A stretch of 64,000 bases of DNA from Azonexus sp. Its GTDB lineage: Bacteria > Pseudomonadota > Gammaproteobacteria > Burkholderiales > Rhodocyclaceae. The notes under the pieces are model-generated. The model ran no database searches. It worked only from the letters and a program-made list of their open reading frames with translations, and was not told where the DNA came from. A program made the position numbers and the translations under genes. This document shows, piece by piece, positions 56,856-64,000 of the stretch (within the stretch, counting starts at the first letter, position 1; the number at the start of each line of letters is the position of its first letter). The stretch covers positions 1-64,000 of the forward strand of contig JAGOAU010000003.1 in NCBI GenBank assembly GCA_017983755.1, in the 5' to 3' direction.

Positions 56856-57350
56856 ATGAAATACATCGGATTCGCCGGCTGGTCCGGCAGCGGCAAGACG
56901 ACGCTGGTCGAGCAGGTCATCGCCCTGCTCGAAGCGCGCGGGCTGGCGGTGTCGCTGATCAAGCACGCCCATCACGAATTCGACATCGACCACCAGGGCA
57001 AGGATTCGCTGCGCCATCGCCATGCAGGCTGCCGCGAGGTGCTGGTGACCTCGGCCAACCGCTGGGCGGTCATGCACGAGTTGCGCGGGCGCCCGGAGCT
57101 GACGCTGGACGAGGCACTAAGCCAGTTGTCGCCGTGCGACCTGGTGCTGGTCGAAGGCTTCAAGCACGCGCCGATTCCCAAGATCGAAATCTACCGGCCG
57201 GCGCTCGGCAAGCCGGCGCTCTACCCCGAAGATCCGCACGTCATCGCGGTCGCCTGCGACGTGCGGCTGGATACCGATCTGCCGCAGCTCGATCTGAACG
57301 ATCCGGCCGCCATAGCCGACTTTCTGCTCGCCCGTCTGGCGCTGATTTAG
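56856..57350 (+). CDS. mobB: Molybdopterin-guanine dinucleotide biosynthesis protein MobB
   Basis: A 164-residue P-loop GTPase that assists MobA in making bis-MGD. The Walker A is AGWSGSGKTTLVEQV, a DxD-like DIDHQGKDSLRHRHAG follows, and the C-terminal VEGFKHAPIPKIEIYR is diagnostic. GGGGGAG precedes the ATG at 56856. It is near aor and mobA-fdhD, in the Mo/W cofactor region. The convergent HD-GYP gene overlaps its stop by 4 bases. Confidence 0.94.
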   Translation: MKYIGFAGWSGSGKTTLVEQVIALLEARGLAVSLIKHAHHEFDIDHQGKDSLRHRHAGCREVLVTSANRWAVMHELRGRPELTLDEALSQLSPCDLVLVEGFKHAPIPKIEIYRPALGKPALYPEDPHVIAVACDVRLDTDLPQLDLNDPAAIADFLLARLALI

Positions 57351-60274
57351 GCGGCCTTGCCGTCCAGATAGGCGGCAATGTCGACCCCATCGATCTGCTC
57401 CGGCTTCATGTACTGCTCGGCGTACTCGCGATAGACACCGGAACGCAGGAAGAGATCGAACAGCTCGGGGTCGATGTGGTGATCCTTCTTCATGAAGGAC
57501 ATGATCCGGATCGCTTCCGACAGCGTCTTGCCCTTCTTGTAGGGGCGGTCGACCGCGGTCAGCGCCTCGAAAATGTCGGCGATCGCCATCATGCGCGCGA
57601 CCGGACTCATCTCGTCGCGCGTCAGGCGGCGCGGGTAGCCGGTACCGTCCATCTTCTCATGGTGGCCGGCGGCGATTTCCGGGACATTGCGCAGGTGCTT
57701 GGGGAAAGGCAGCTGGGTGAGCATGATCAGCGTCTGCACGATGTGCTCGTTGATCTTGTAGCGCTCTTCTTCCGACAGCGTGCCGCGCGCGACGCCGAGG
57801 TTGTACAGCTCGCCCTTGTTGTAGAGCACTTCCGGCACCGGCATGCGGAAACCCCACTGGTTGTCGGGCGGCATGCGGTCGCGGGCCTGGCGCTCGAAAA
57901 TGTGCTCAGGTTTGTCGGTCAGCAATTGTTCGACGACCGGCAGTTCGGGGGGCGGCGTGCGCGCCTTGCGGGCCTTTTCCTCGTGCGAAATCCCGATGCG
58001 GTCGTCGAGCGTGCGCGTCCACGTGCGGGCAGCGATGTTGCGCAGGCGTTCGAGCTTTTCCGGGGCCATGAATTCGCCACCCTCGTTGCATTCGGCGATG
58101 AAGGCGAAGTCGTCGTCGAGGCCGGCCAGCGTTGCGGCCAGCCGGGCGCGGGCCACCGCCTCCGGTTCGCCGGCTGCAACGGCCTGCAGGCAGGCGATCT
58201 CAGCATCGCGCTTCAGCACCTCGAAGCGCATGCGCACTTCGTGGATGCGGTCGTAAAGGGTTTCCAGCTTGGTCGCCTTGTCGACCACGTATTCCGGCGT
58301 CGTCACCTTGCCGCAGTCGTGCAGCCAGGCGGCGACGTGTACGGCCTCCCATGCTTCCTCGTCCAGTTCGAAATCCTTGTACGGGCCGCTGCTTTCGGCG
58401 CAGGCGGCGCGCGCCAGCATCTTGGTCAGCTCCGGCACGCGCGCGCAGTGGCCGCCGGTGTAGGGACTCTTGGCGTCGATGGCGCTGGCGATCAGCTGGA
58501 TGAAGGATTCGAACAGCACCTTCTGGGCGTGAATCAATTCCTTGCTCTCGAGCGACACCGCCGACGAGCCGGAAAGCGCCTCGATGAAACTGATTTGCGC
58601 CGGGTCACAGGGCTCGGCGCGGATCAGCAGCATCATGCCGACCAGCACTTGGCTGCGGTTGAGCAAGGGGACGGCGACCGCGTGGTCGGTCGCCTCGTCG
58701 CCGACCGGCAGGCGCAAGGCAGCGATGTCGGCGGCCGAGAGGCGGCCGCCGAGCGCACTGCGCGAAGCCAGGGCGGACGCGAGCAGCGGGCCGCAGTCGG
58801 CGACCGCCACCGAGGCGTCGCCGGCAGTCAGTGCGCTGCCGTCGGAACGCAACGCCGTCGCCGGGCGCAGGTGGGCGTTGTCGGCCAGGTAGAGCACGCC
58901 GGCTTCGGCATCGGCCGCGGCCATCGTCTCGCTGAGCAGTCGTGGCAGCAGCCGATCAAAGTCCTTTTCGTCGGCGATGGCGTGCGTCACTTCCAGAAAG
59001 CGGCGTATCGTCCGCTTCATGCTGTCCATGGTGAGCGTCAGGTTGCTCACCTCCAGCACCAGCGAGTCGACCTTGACCGGTTGCGAGAACTCGAAGCGGC
59101 GGATCGCTTCCGCCTCGTGCGCCAGTTGCCGCAAGGGACCGGAAATGCGGCGCGCCAGCAGCCAGGTGATCGGAATGGCCAGCAGGATGACCAGCACGGT
59201 GGCGATTGCGGCATGCCGCATCAAGCGTTCGGCGGCGACCATCAATTCGGCGTCGGGAATCGCGGTGATCAGGTATAGCGGTTTGGCGCCCTCGAGCTTG
59301 ACCGGCCGCAGCGAGGCGTGCCAGTTGGCGCCATCGACATCGAGCGCGAGATCGAGGCCGTTGCCGGACTTGTCCATGGTCGGCATCAGTTCCGCCAGCC
59401 GGGCGAGCACCGGAATGCCGAGGTCGGCCAGGTGGGGCAGGGCCGGTTTGCCGTCAGCCGCCGACAGCTTGATGGCGTGCGCCAGGTTTTCGTCGGCGAT
59501 GGTCAGGCCATCCTGGTTGGCCAGTACGACATGAGTGCCCGGCGTGACCTTCTGCCTGGCCAATGACTGATCGAGCGTTTCCAGGCGAATGTCGGCCCCG
59601 ACCACGGCGTCGGCGTTGTTGGCGCGGTTGGCGATGGTGGTGCCGACTTTCTTGCTGGAAAAAAAGACATAGGGCTGGGTCTTGATCTGGCCGCTCGAGG
59701 CCTGTGCCAACTGGTACCAGCCGCGGCTGCGCGGATCGTAGGCAGCGGCGTAATCAGGCAACTCGTCCTGGCGCAGGCGCTTGAGTCCGGCATCGAAAAA
59801 AATGAAGCTGCCGAGGGCTGATTTTTCACTGCCTTCGCCTTTGTGCTCGATGCTTTGAACCATATACACGGCCCCGGCGGGCGCGTTGAAACTCAGGCCT
59901 TCGGCGGCGTCATAAAAGCGCCGCAGCATGAAGAAGTCGCCGTTGCCGTAGCCGACGTAAATCGAGGTCAGGGCTGCCGAATTGTCCAGCGCCGCGCGCA
60001 TGAAACCGAGGTAGTTCAGGCGTTCCGCCAGCGAGCCGGTGCGGGTGATGCCGTCGTAGCTGACCAGCCGTGTCGCCATTTCGGCGGGGCCGATCAGGTT
60101 GGTGAATTCGCCCAGGGTTTCGCGCCCGATGCGGGTGTTCAGCTCGCCGGCGGTCGTTTCGAGGATTTCATGGCTGCTCCGGTAGCCGAGTCCGCCGATG
60201 ATGCCGCCGACCAGCAGGATGAGGACGACGAACAGCGTCGAGATGTGAACATGGAGCGGAAAGCGGCGTTTCAT
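57347..60274 (-). CDS. Membrane HD-GYP sensor phosphodiesterase
   Basis: A 975-residue signalling protein. A first helix (about 13-35) and a second (about 355-375) flank a periplasmic dCache-like domain. HAMP follows, then a GAF domain (about 430-580) and an HD-GYP domain. HDCGK is at about residue 651, and HHEKMDGTGYP near 871 is the GYP motif, with DIFEALTAVDRPYKK after it. The roughly 220-residue spacing between HD and HHE is much longer than usual, because a charged, Arg/Glu-rich insertion lies between them. It is expected to hydrolyse cyclic di-GMP. It starts close to the divergent VOC gene. Confidence 0.9.
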   Translation of the reverse strand: MKRRFPLHVHISTLFVVLILLVGGIIGGLGYRSSHEILETTAGELNTRIGRETLGEFTNLIGPAEMATRLVSYDGITRTGSLAERLNYLGFMRAALDNSAALTSIYVGYGNGDFFMLRRFYDAAEGLSFNAPAGAVYMVQSIEHKGEGSEKSALGSFIFFDAGLKRLRQDELPDYAAAYDPRSRGWYQLAQASSGQIKTQPYVFFSSKKVGTTIANRANNADAVVGADIRLETLDQSLARQKVTPGTHVVLANQDGLTIADENLAHAIKLSAADGKPALPHLADLGIPVLARLAELMPTMDKSGNGLDLALDVDGANWHASLRPVKLEGAKPLYLITAIPDAELMVAAERLMRHAAIATVLVILLAIPITWLLARRISGPLRQLAHEAEAIRRFEFSQPVKVDSLVLEVSNLTLTMDSMKRTIRRFLEVTHAIADEKDFDRLLPRLLSETMAAADAEAGVLYLADNAHLRPATALRSDGSALTAGDASVAVADCGPLLASALASRSALGGRLSAADIAALRLPVGDEATDHAVAVPLLNRSQVLVGMMLLIRAEPCDPAQISFIEALSGSSAVSLESKELIHAQKVLFESFIQLIASAIDAKSPYTGGHCARVPELTKMLARAACAESSGPYKDFELDEEAWEAVHVAAWLHDCGKVTTPEYVVDKATKLETLYDRIHEVRMRFEVLKRDAEIACLQAVAAGEPEAVARARLAATLAGLDDDFAFIAECNEGGEFMAPEKLERLRNIAARTWTRTLDDRIGISHEEKARKARTPPPELPVVEQLLTDKPEHIFERQARDRMPPDNQWGFRMPVPEVLYNKGELYNLGVARGTLSEEERYKINEHIVQTLIMLTQLPFPKHLRNVPEIAAGHHEKMDGTGYPRRLTRDEMSPVARMMAIADIFEALTAVDRPYKKGKTLSEAIRIMSFMKKDHHIDPELFDLFLRSGVYREYAEQYMKPEQIDGVDIAAYLDGKAA

Positions 60275-60365
60275 GGCGACGATCTCGGTCGGACGGGGTG
60301 GCCCATGTTACGCGGAACGGCAGCCGGTATAAACTTCGGCATCGCCGCCGGGAGAGGATTTTGCC

Positions 60366-60791
60366 ATGCGCCAGAACATCAGCTTCATCACTCTCGGCGT
60401 CGCCGATCTGGCGCGCAGCCGCGCCTTCTACGCCGCCCTCGGCTGGCGGGAGTCTTCGGGCAGCCAGGCGGAGGTCGCCTTTTTCGACGCCGGTGGCGTC
60501 GTGTTCGCCCTGTTCGGGCGCGCGGCGCTTGCTGAGGATGCCGGCATGCCGGCGGCCGGCAGCGGTTTTCCCGGTTTCGCGCTGGCCCACAACGTCGCGT
60601 CCGCGGACGCGGTCGACCGCTTGCTGGCCGAGGCGGTGGCGGCCGGTGCGACCATCGTGCAACCTGCCGGAAAAGTCTTCTGGGGCGGTTACCGCGGCTA
60701 TTTCGCCGATCCCGACGGCTTTCTCTGGGAGGTCTGCTGGAACCCGTTCTTCCCGCTTGACGAACAGGGGCGCGTCACCCTGCCGGCTTGA
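60366..60791 (+). CDS. VOC/glyoxalase-family protein
   Basis: A 141-residue vicinal oxygen chelate protein. It has the paired beta-alpha-beta halves, starting ITLGVADLARSRAFYAALGW and with a YFADPDGFLWEV second-half motif. The DPDG...WE block holds the family metal Glu. GGGAGAGG precedes the ATG. The specific reaction cannot be assigned; many such proteins are annotated as glyoxalase or bleomycin-resistance-like. Confidence 0.9.
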   Translation: MRQNISFITLGVADLARSRAFYAALGWRESSGSQAEVAFFDAGGVVFALFGRAALAEDAGMPAAGSGFPGFALAHNVASADAVDRLLAEAVAAGATIVQPAGKVFWGGYRGYFADPDGFLWEVCWNPFFPLDEQGRVTLPA

Positions 60792-60800
60792 ATGCCGGAG

Positions 60801-61394
60801 TCAGTTTTCCCCTGTCGTCTCGAAGCGCCCCAGTTCCTCACGCGTGTTGATGTTCTCGAAGGCGTCGGCCTCGTCATCGAAGGCGACTTCGACCACCCTC
60901 AGCGTCGCGTACCAGCGGTCGATCTTGCGCCCGCCGCCGGCCAGGAATTCGGTCAGGTGCGGCAGCACCGCGCGCCGGCACAGGCAGAAGACCGGGTGCG
61001 GCTGGTCGAAGGTGCGGGCGACGGCGAGATCGGCACCGGTTGCGGTCAACGCCTGAAACAGGCGCGAAATCAGGTCGGCCGGCAGGAAGGGCGAATCGCA
61101 GGGGGCGGTGGCGACCAGCGGGTGCGCCGCCGCCGACAGCGCGGCATGCAGGCCGGCCAGCGGGCCGGCAAAATCGGGAATTTCGTCGGGCACTACGCGG
61201 TGGCCGAAGGCGGCATAGCGTTCACCGTTCTGATTGGCGTTGATCAGCAGTTCGTCGACCTGCGGCGCCAGGCGCTCGATTACCCAATGCACCATTGGCC
61301 GCCCCCGCAGTTCCTGCAGGCCCTTGTCGATGCCGCCCATGCGCCGGCCGAGGCCGCCGGCCAGGACGACCCCGGTAATTTTCTCGTCGCTCAT
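60801..61394 (-). CDS. mobA: Molybdenum cofactor guanylyltransferase MobA
   Basis: A 197-residue nucleotidyltransferase that attaches GMP to molybdopterin. The GTP motif is VVLAGGLGRRMGGIDKGL, and APCDSPFLPADLISRL is the metal-binding stretch. It overlaps fdhD by four bases (ATGA), so mobA and fdhD are coupled. It also helps a tungsten cofactor, if AOR uses a nucleotide form. Confidence 0.95.
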   Translation of the reverse strand: MSDEKITGVVLAGGLGRRMGGIDKGLQELRGRPMVHWVIERLAPQVDELLINANQNGERYAAFGHRVVPDEIPDFAGPLAGLHAALSAAAHPLVATAPCDSPFLPADLISRLFQALTATGADLAVARTFDQPHPVFCLCRRAVLPHLTEFLAGGGRKIDRWYATLRVVEVAFDDEADAFENINTREELGRFETTGEN

Positions 61395-62194
61395 CGTGTG
61401 AACCGCTCCTCGCCGGTGAATAACAGGTAATGCTTGCCCTGGGCGCGGCCGATCATCGTCATCCCGAGCTTGCGGGCGATTTCCCAGCCCATCTGCGTCA
61501 GCCCTGACCGCGAAACGAGGAAGGGAATCCCCATCTGCGCCGTCTTGATGACCATTTCCGAGGTCAGCCGGCCGGTCGTGTAGAAAATCTTGTCGCCGCC
61601 GGCCAGGTCGTCCAGCCACATGCGGCCGGCGATGGCATCGACCGCGTTGTGGCGGCCGACGTCCTCGACGAACATCAGGATCTCGCTGCCTTGGGCGAGG
61701 GCGCAGCCGTGCACCGCGCCTGCCTGCTTGTAGATCGATTCGTGGTGGCGCACCGCATCGAGCAGGCCGTAAAGCGTCGCTTCGGAAAGACTGGCCGCAG
61801 CCGGCAGGCGGATGTCGTCGATCTCGTCCATCAGGTCGCCGAATACCGTGCCCTGGCCGCAGCCGGTGGTGACCGTGCGCTTCTCGGTGCGGCATTCGGC
61901 GATGCCATTACCGTGCCGGGTGGTGACGGCGACGGCATTGACCTCCCAGTCGACCTGCACGGCGGCGATTTCGTCGAGGCTACCGATCAGGCGTTGGTTG
62001 CGCAGATAGCCCAGGGTGAGCGCTTCCGGCGCTGCGCCCAGGGTCATCAGCGTGACGATTTCGCGCTTGTCGACGTAGAGGGTCAGCGGATGCTCGCCGG
62101 CGATGGCGGTCGGCACGACTTCGCCGCGCTCGTTGACGGCGTCAATCTCGAAGGTGAGCGGCCGGCTGGCCTGGCTGAGCAGTGGACGATTCAT
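61391..62194 (-). CDS. fdhD: Formate dehydrogenase accessory sulfurtransferase FdhD
   Basis: A 267-residue FdhD that transfers sulfur from IscS to the formate dehydrogenase Mo-bisMGD cofactor. Family blocks are VDKREIVTLMTLG, VFVEDVGRHNAVD-like (MFVEDVGRHNAVDAI), TTGRLTSEMVIKTAQMGIPFLVSRSG and IGRAQGKHYLLFTG. The usual CxxC near residue 120 appears as TGCGQGT, so only the first Cys is present, a form I believe occurs in other betaproteobacteria. The start at 62194 is chosen from the normal N-terminus. Confidence 0.93.
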   Translation of the reverse strand: MNRPLLSQASRPLTFEIDAVNERGEVVPTAIAGEHPLTLYVDKREIVTLMTLGAAPEALTLGYLRNQRLIGSLDEIAAVQVDWEVNAVAVTTRHGNGIAECRTEKRTVTTGCGQGTVFGDLMDEIDDIRLPAAASLSEATLYGLLDAVRHHESIYKQAGAVHGCALAQGSEILMFVEDVGRHNAVDAIAGRMWLDDLAGGDKIFYTTGRLTSEMVIKTAQMGIPFLVSRSGLTQMGWEIARKLGMTMIGRAQGKHYLLFTGEERFTR

Positions 62195-62261
62195 CGGCCG
62201 GATTCTACACTTGGCCCGAGTTTCGGCTATCCTGAAAGGCATAGTGACTCCGGGCACCCCC

Positions 62262-62729
62262 ATGAAGCAGTTTCCCGTTGCCGTGATATTGGAAAAGATC
62301 CGCCTCGACAACCGCTGGGTCAGCGAGCGGTGGGAGGCGATCGGTGTCGTTCCGGCCTTCGATGCGCCGGTCGACGCGCCGGCCCGGCGCATTTTCGCGG
62401 ACGACGAGCGCGAGCAGTTCCTGGTCGGCCATTTCCCGCTCGAACTGTTCCGCGACGAGGTCGACAACTACCATCTCAACCTGACCTCGCCCGAGCCGCG
62501 CGTTTTCGTCATGTGGCGCATGGACGAGGATTTCGCGAAGCCGATGGAGGTCACGTTGAGCTATGGTGAAGCCGCCCGCTGGCTCGATTCCGGCGAGCAG
62601 TGCGACGGCGTGCCGATGCCCCCGGAAATCGCCGACTGGCTGGGCGACTTCGTCAACACCCATTACAAGCCGGCGGTGCGCAAGAAGATCAAGCGCAACG
62701 ATCCGTTTGCCGGGCAGCGCCAGGCATGA
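62262..62729 (+). CDS. DUF3305 domain protein
   Basis: A 155-residue soluble protein with the DUF3305 pattern: VILEKIRLDNRWVSERWEAIGV at the N-terminus and YHLNLTSPEPRVFVMWRM in the middle. The C-terminal KPAVRKKIKRNDPF tail is basic. The family is found beside formate dehydrogenase genes and is presumed to be an accessory factor. It overlaps the DUF3306 gene by four bases (ATGA). Confidence 0.85.
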   Translation: MKQFPVAVILEKIRLDNRWVSERWEAIGVVPAFDAPVDAPARRIFADDEREQFLVGHFPLELFRDEVDNYHLNLTSPEPRVFVMWRMDEDFAKPMEVTLSYGEAARWLDSGEQCDGVPMPPEIADWLGDFVNTHYKPAVRKKIKRNDPFAGQRQA

Positions 62730-63154
62730 GCGGCAGCCGCTTCCTCGAGCGCTGGTCGCGGCTGAAAAAGGCCGCCGAAACGGCGTCGACCGCAGAGATC
62801 CAGGACGCCGAAAGCCTGCTCGCCCAGCTCGGGCCGGACAGCGATTTCGGCCAGTTCCTGCGCCAGGAAATCAGCGAGGAAGTGCGCCGCAAGGCGATGA
62901 AGACCCTCTTCGCCGATCCGCATTTCAACGTGATGGACGGCCTGGACATCTACATCGACGATTACACGATCAGCGATCCGATTCCCGAGGCGATGCTGGC
63001 GACGCTCACCCAGGCGCGCGGCCTGCTTTTCGATGTGCCCGAAGAAGTTCCGGGGGCGGCCGAAGCGCCCGCCGATTGCGACATTCTGGCCGCCGCTGGA
63101 CAAAATGTCCCGGCGCCGCCGGTGGCGGCCGACGCGCCGGCTGAAAATCAATGA
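62726..63154 (+). CDS. DUF3306 domain protein
   Basis: A 142-residue soluble protein of DUF3306. The core contains FLERWSRLKKAAE, FGQFLRQEISEEVRRKAMKTLFADPHFNVMDGLDIYIDDYT and a Pro/Ala-rich C-terminal tail. It follows DUF3305, as in formate dehydrogenase loci of many proteobacteria. Function unknown. Confidence 0.83.
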   Translation: MSGSRFLERWSRLKKAAETASTAEIQDAESLLAQLGPDSDFGQFLRQEISEEVRRKAMKTLFADPHFNVMDGLDIYIDDYTISDPIPEAMLATLTQARGLLFDVPEEVPGAAEAPADCDILAAAGQNVPAPPVAADAPAENQ

Positions 63155-63228
63155 GTTAGCGGGCGTCGGCGCCGGTTTTTCGCTGGCACGAAGCCTGCTG
63201 TAAAGCCGTACTTTTGAAAGGTGAATCC

Positions 63229-64000
63229 TTGAGTCAAGCCGTTTCCGCCAAACTGTCCGCTACCGAATACCCGCCGCTGGCCGCCGCGCTGGCGGCCCTC
63301 GCCGACCTGCCCGCGCCGGAGCCGGTGCCGGCAGTCAGCATGCAGGCCGAAGGGCGCCTGCTCATCGTCGGCGAAGCGGACGTGGCGCTGGGCTGGGCCG
63401 AGCGTCTGGCTGGCCAGCGCACGGTGACCGTGCTGGCGCCGGTTGCGGTCGACCTGCCGGAAGATGCCGATTTCGCTGTCGAGAGTGGTAGCGATGTGCT
63501 GCTTTCTGGCCATCTCGGTGCTTTCGTCGCCAGCTGGCAGGCCGCCGACGGTGTCCGGCAAGGAACGTTCGATGTCGTCCTCGACCTTTCGCCGAAGGCT
63601 TTGCTGAATCGTGTCGAACTGCCGCCGGGCTATGTCGCGCCTGGCCGCGACCCGCTCGACCAGGCGCTGGCTGTCATCGACCTGCTCGCCTTCGACGGCG
63701 AATTCGAGAAGCCGCGTTATGTCGCTATCAATGAACGCCTGTGCGCCCACAGCCGCTCGCAGAAAACCGGCTGCAGCAACTGCATCGAAGTCTGTGCCAC
63801 CGAGGCCATCACCAGCGCCGGCGACAAGATCGCGCTCGATCCCTACCTTTGCCAGGGCTGCGGCACCTGTACCACGGTCTGTCCGTCCGGGGCGCTGGCC
63901 TTCCAGTACCCGCGGGTGGTTGATGCCGGTATCGCCATCAAGGCCCAGCTCAAGGCCTGGCGCGCCGCCGGTGGCAAGAATCCCTGTCTGCTATTCCATT
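63229..64000 (+). CDS. 4Fe-4S ferredoxin-type protein, 5' part
   Basis: The frame runs off the right edge, so only about 257 residues are visible. It opens at TTG 63229 after AAAGGTGA, giving SQAVSAKLSATEYPPLAAALA. Two ferredoxin clusters follow: CSNCIEVC and CQGCGTCTTVCPSG, with a further Cys after GGKNPCLLF. In formate dehydrogenase loci this position is commonly held by a large Fe-S protein next to DUF3305 and DUF3306. It may link accessory function to electron transfer. Confidence 0.78.
   Translation, partial: MSQAVSAKLSATEYPPLAAALAALADLPAPEPVPAVSMQAEGRLLIVGEADVALGWAERLAGQRTVTVLAPVAVDLPEDADFAVESGSDVLLSGHLGAFVASWQAADGVRQGTFDVVLDLSPKALLNRVELPPGYVAPGRDPLDQALAVIDLLAFDGEFEKPRYVAINERLCAHSRSQKTGCSNCIEVCATEAITSAGDKIALDPYLCQGCGTCTTVCPSGALAFQYPRVVDAGIAIKAQLKAWRAAGGKNPCLLFH

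Noticed and set aside
57134-59278. 714-codon plus-strand frame opposite the HD-GYP gene
   Set aside because: Antisense shadow. The opposite strand has intact HD-GYP motifs.

Overview
The window is a dense, GC-rich chromosomal stretch of a Gram-negative betaproteobacterium. The best fit is the Rhodocyclales (Dechloromonas, Azonexus, Aromatoleum relatives). This is inferred from gene content and gene order: the DUF3426/PfkB pair, uppP-RNB-tonB-aroE-mtgA, a PilG-H-I-J-ChpA chemosensory cluster, pyrR-pyrB-pyrC', and an AorABC-type tungsten aldehyde oxidoreductase like the one known from Aromatoleum. Most of the window is core genome with overlapping ATGA-type junctions. I see no IS element, phage gene, tRNA, rRNA or CRISPR array.

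Layout: 1-3.5 kb holds a DUF3426 protein, a PfkB kinase and an ornithine-lipid acyltransferase pair (OlsB/OlsA). 3.4-10.1 kb is envelope sugar metabolism: a minus-strand operon (glycosyltransferase, epimerase, glmS, apaH) diverges from waaC-waaA. 10.1-13.2 kb is a minus-strand tetR-pcm-rhodanese-tolC group with two palindromes that look like operators. 13.3-15.4 kb is thiC under a TPP riboswitch. 15.5-18 kb is a Spy/CpxP-like gene with a CpxRA-like two-component system, behind a sequence matching the CpxR box. 18.1-19.2 kb is a Xre/RES toxin-antitoxin pair. 19.2-26.7 kb holds YkgJ, uppP, yqiA, an RNase II-family gene, tonB, aroE, mtgA and mgtE. 26.7-29.8 kb is the minus-strand thiD-thiE-hemL-gdx chain.

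29.9-39.1 kb holds rubredoxin and the type IV pilus chemosensory genes pilG, pilH, pilI, pilJ and chpA, the last a 1839-residue hybrid kinase with several Hpt domains. 39.1-46.6 kb contains a photolyase, yqgE-ruvX-pyrR-pyrB-pyrC' (the last a dihydroorotase-like protein without its metal motif) and a minus-strand yggS-proC-yggT-DUF167 operon. 46.6-48.8 kb carries the pilus retraction ATPases pilT and pilU, followed by a Rep/UvrD helicase and a Lys/Ala/Pro-rich exported protein. A cytochrome c5 and a candidate minus-strand small RNA follow near 52.1 kb.

The right end is devoted to molybdenum/tungsten enzymes. It has aorABC with a MoaD-like protein and an unknown small protein, then mobB, then mobA-fdhD, then DUF3305, DUF3306 and a 4Fe-4S protein cut by the window edge. 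A large HD-GYP sensor and a VOC protein are interspersed. The most interesting non-gene signals are the candidate C-loop small RNA, the CpxR-type repeats at two loci, the TetR operator palindrome and a repeated 12-bp palindrome, GCGGTCGACCGC.
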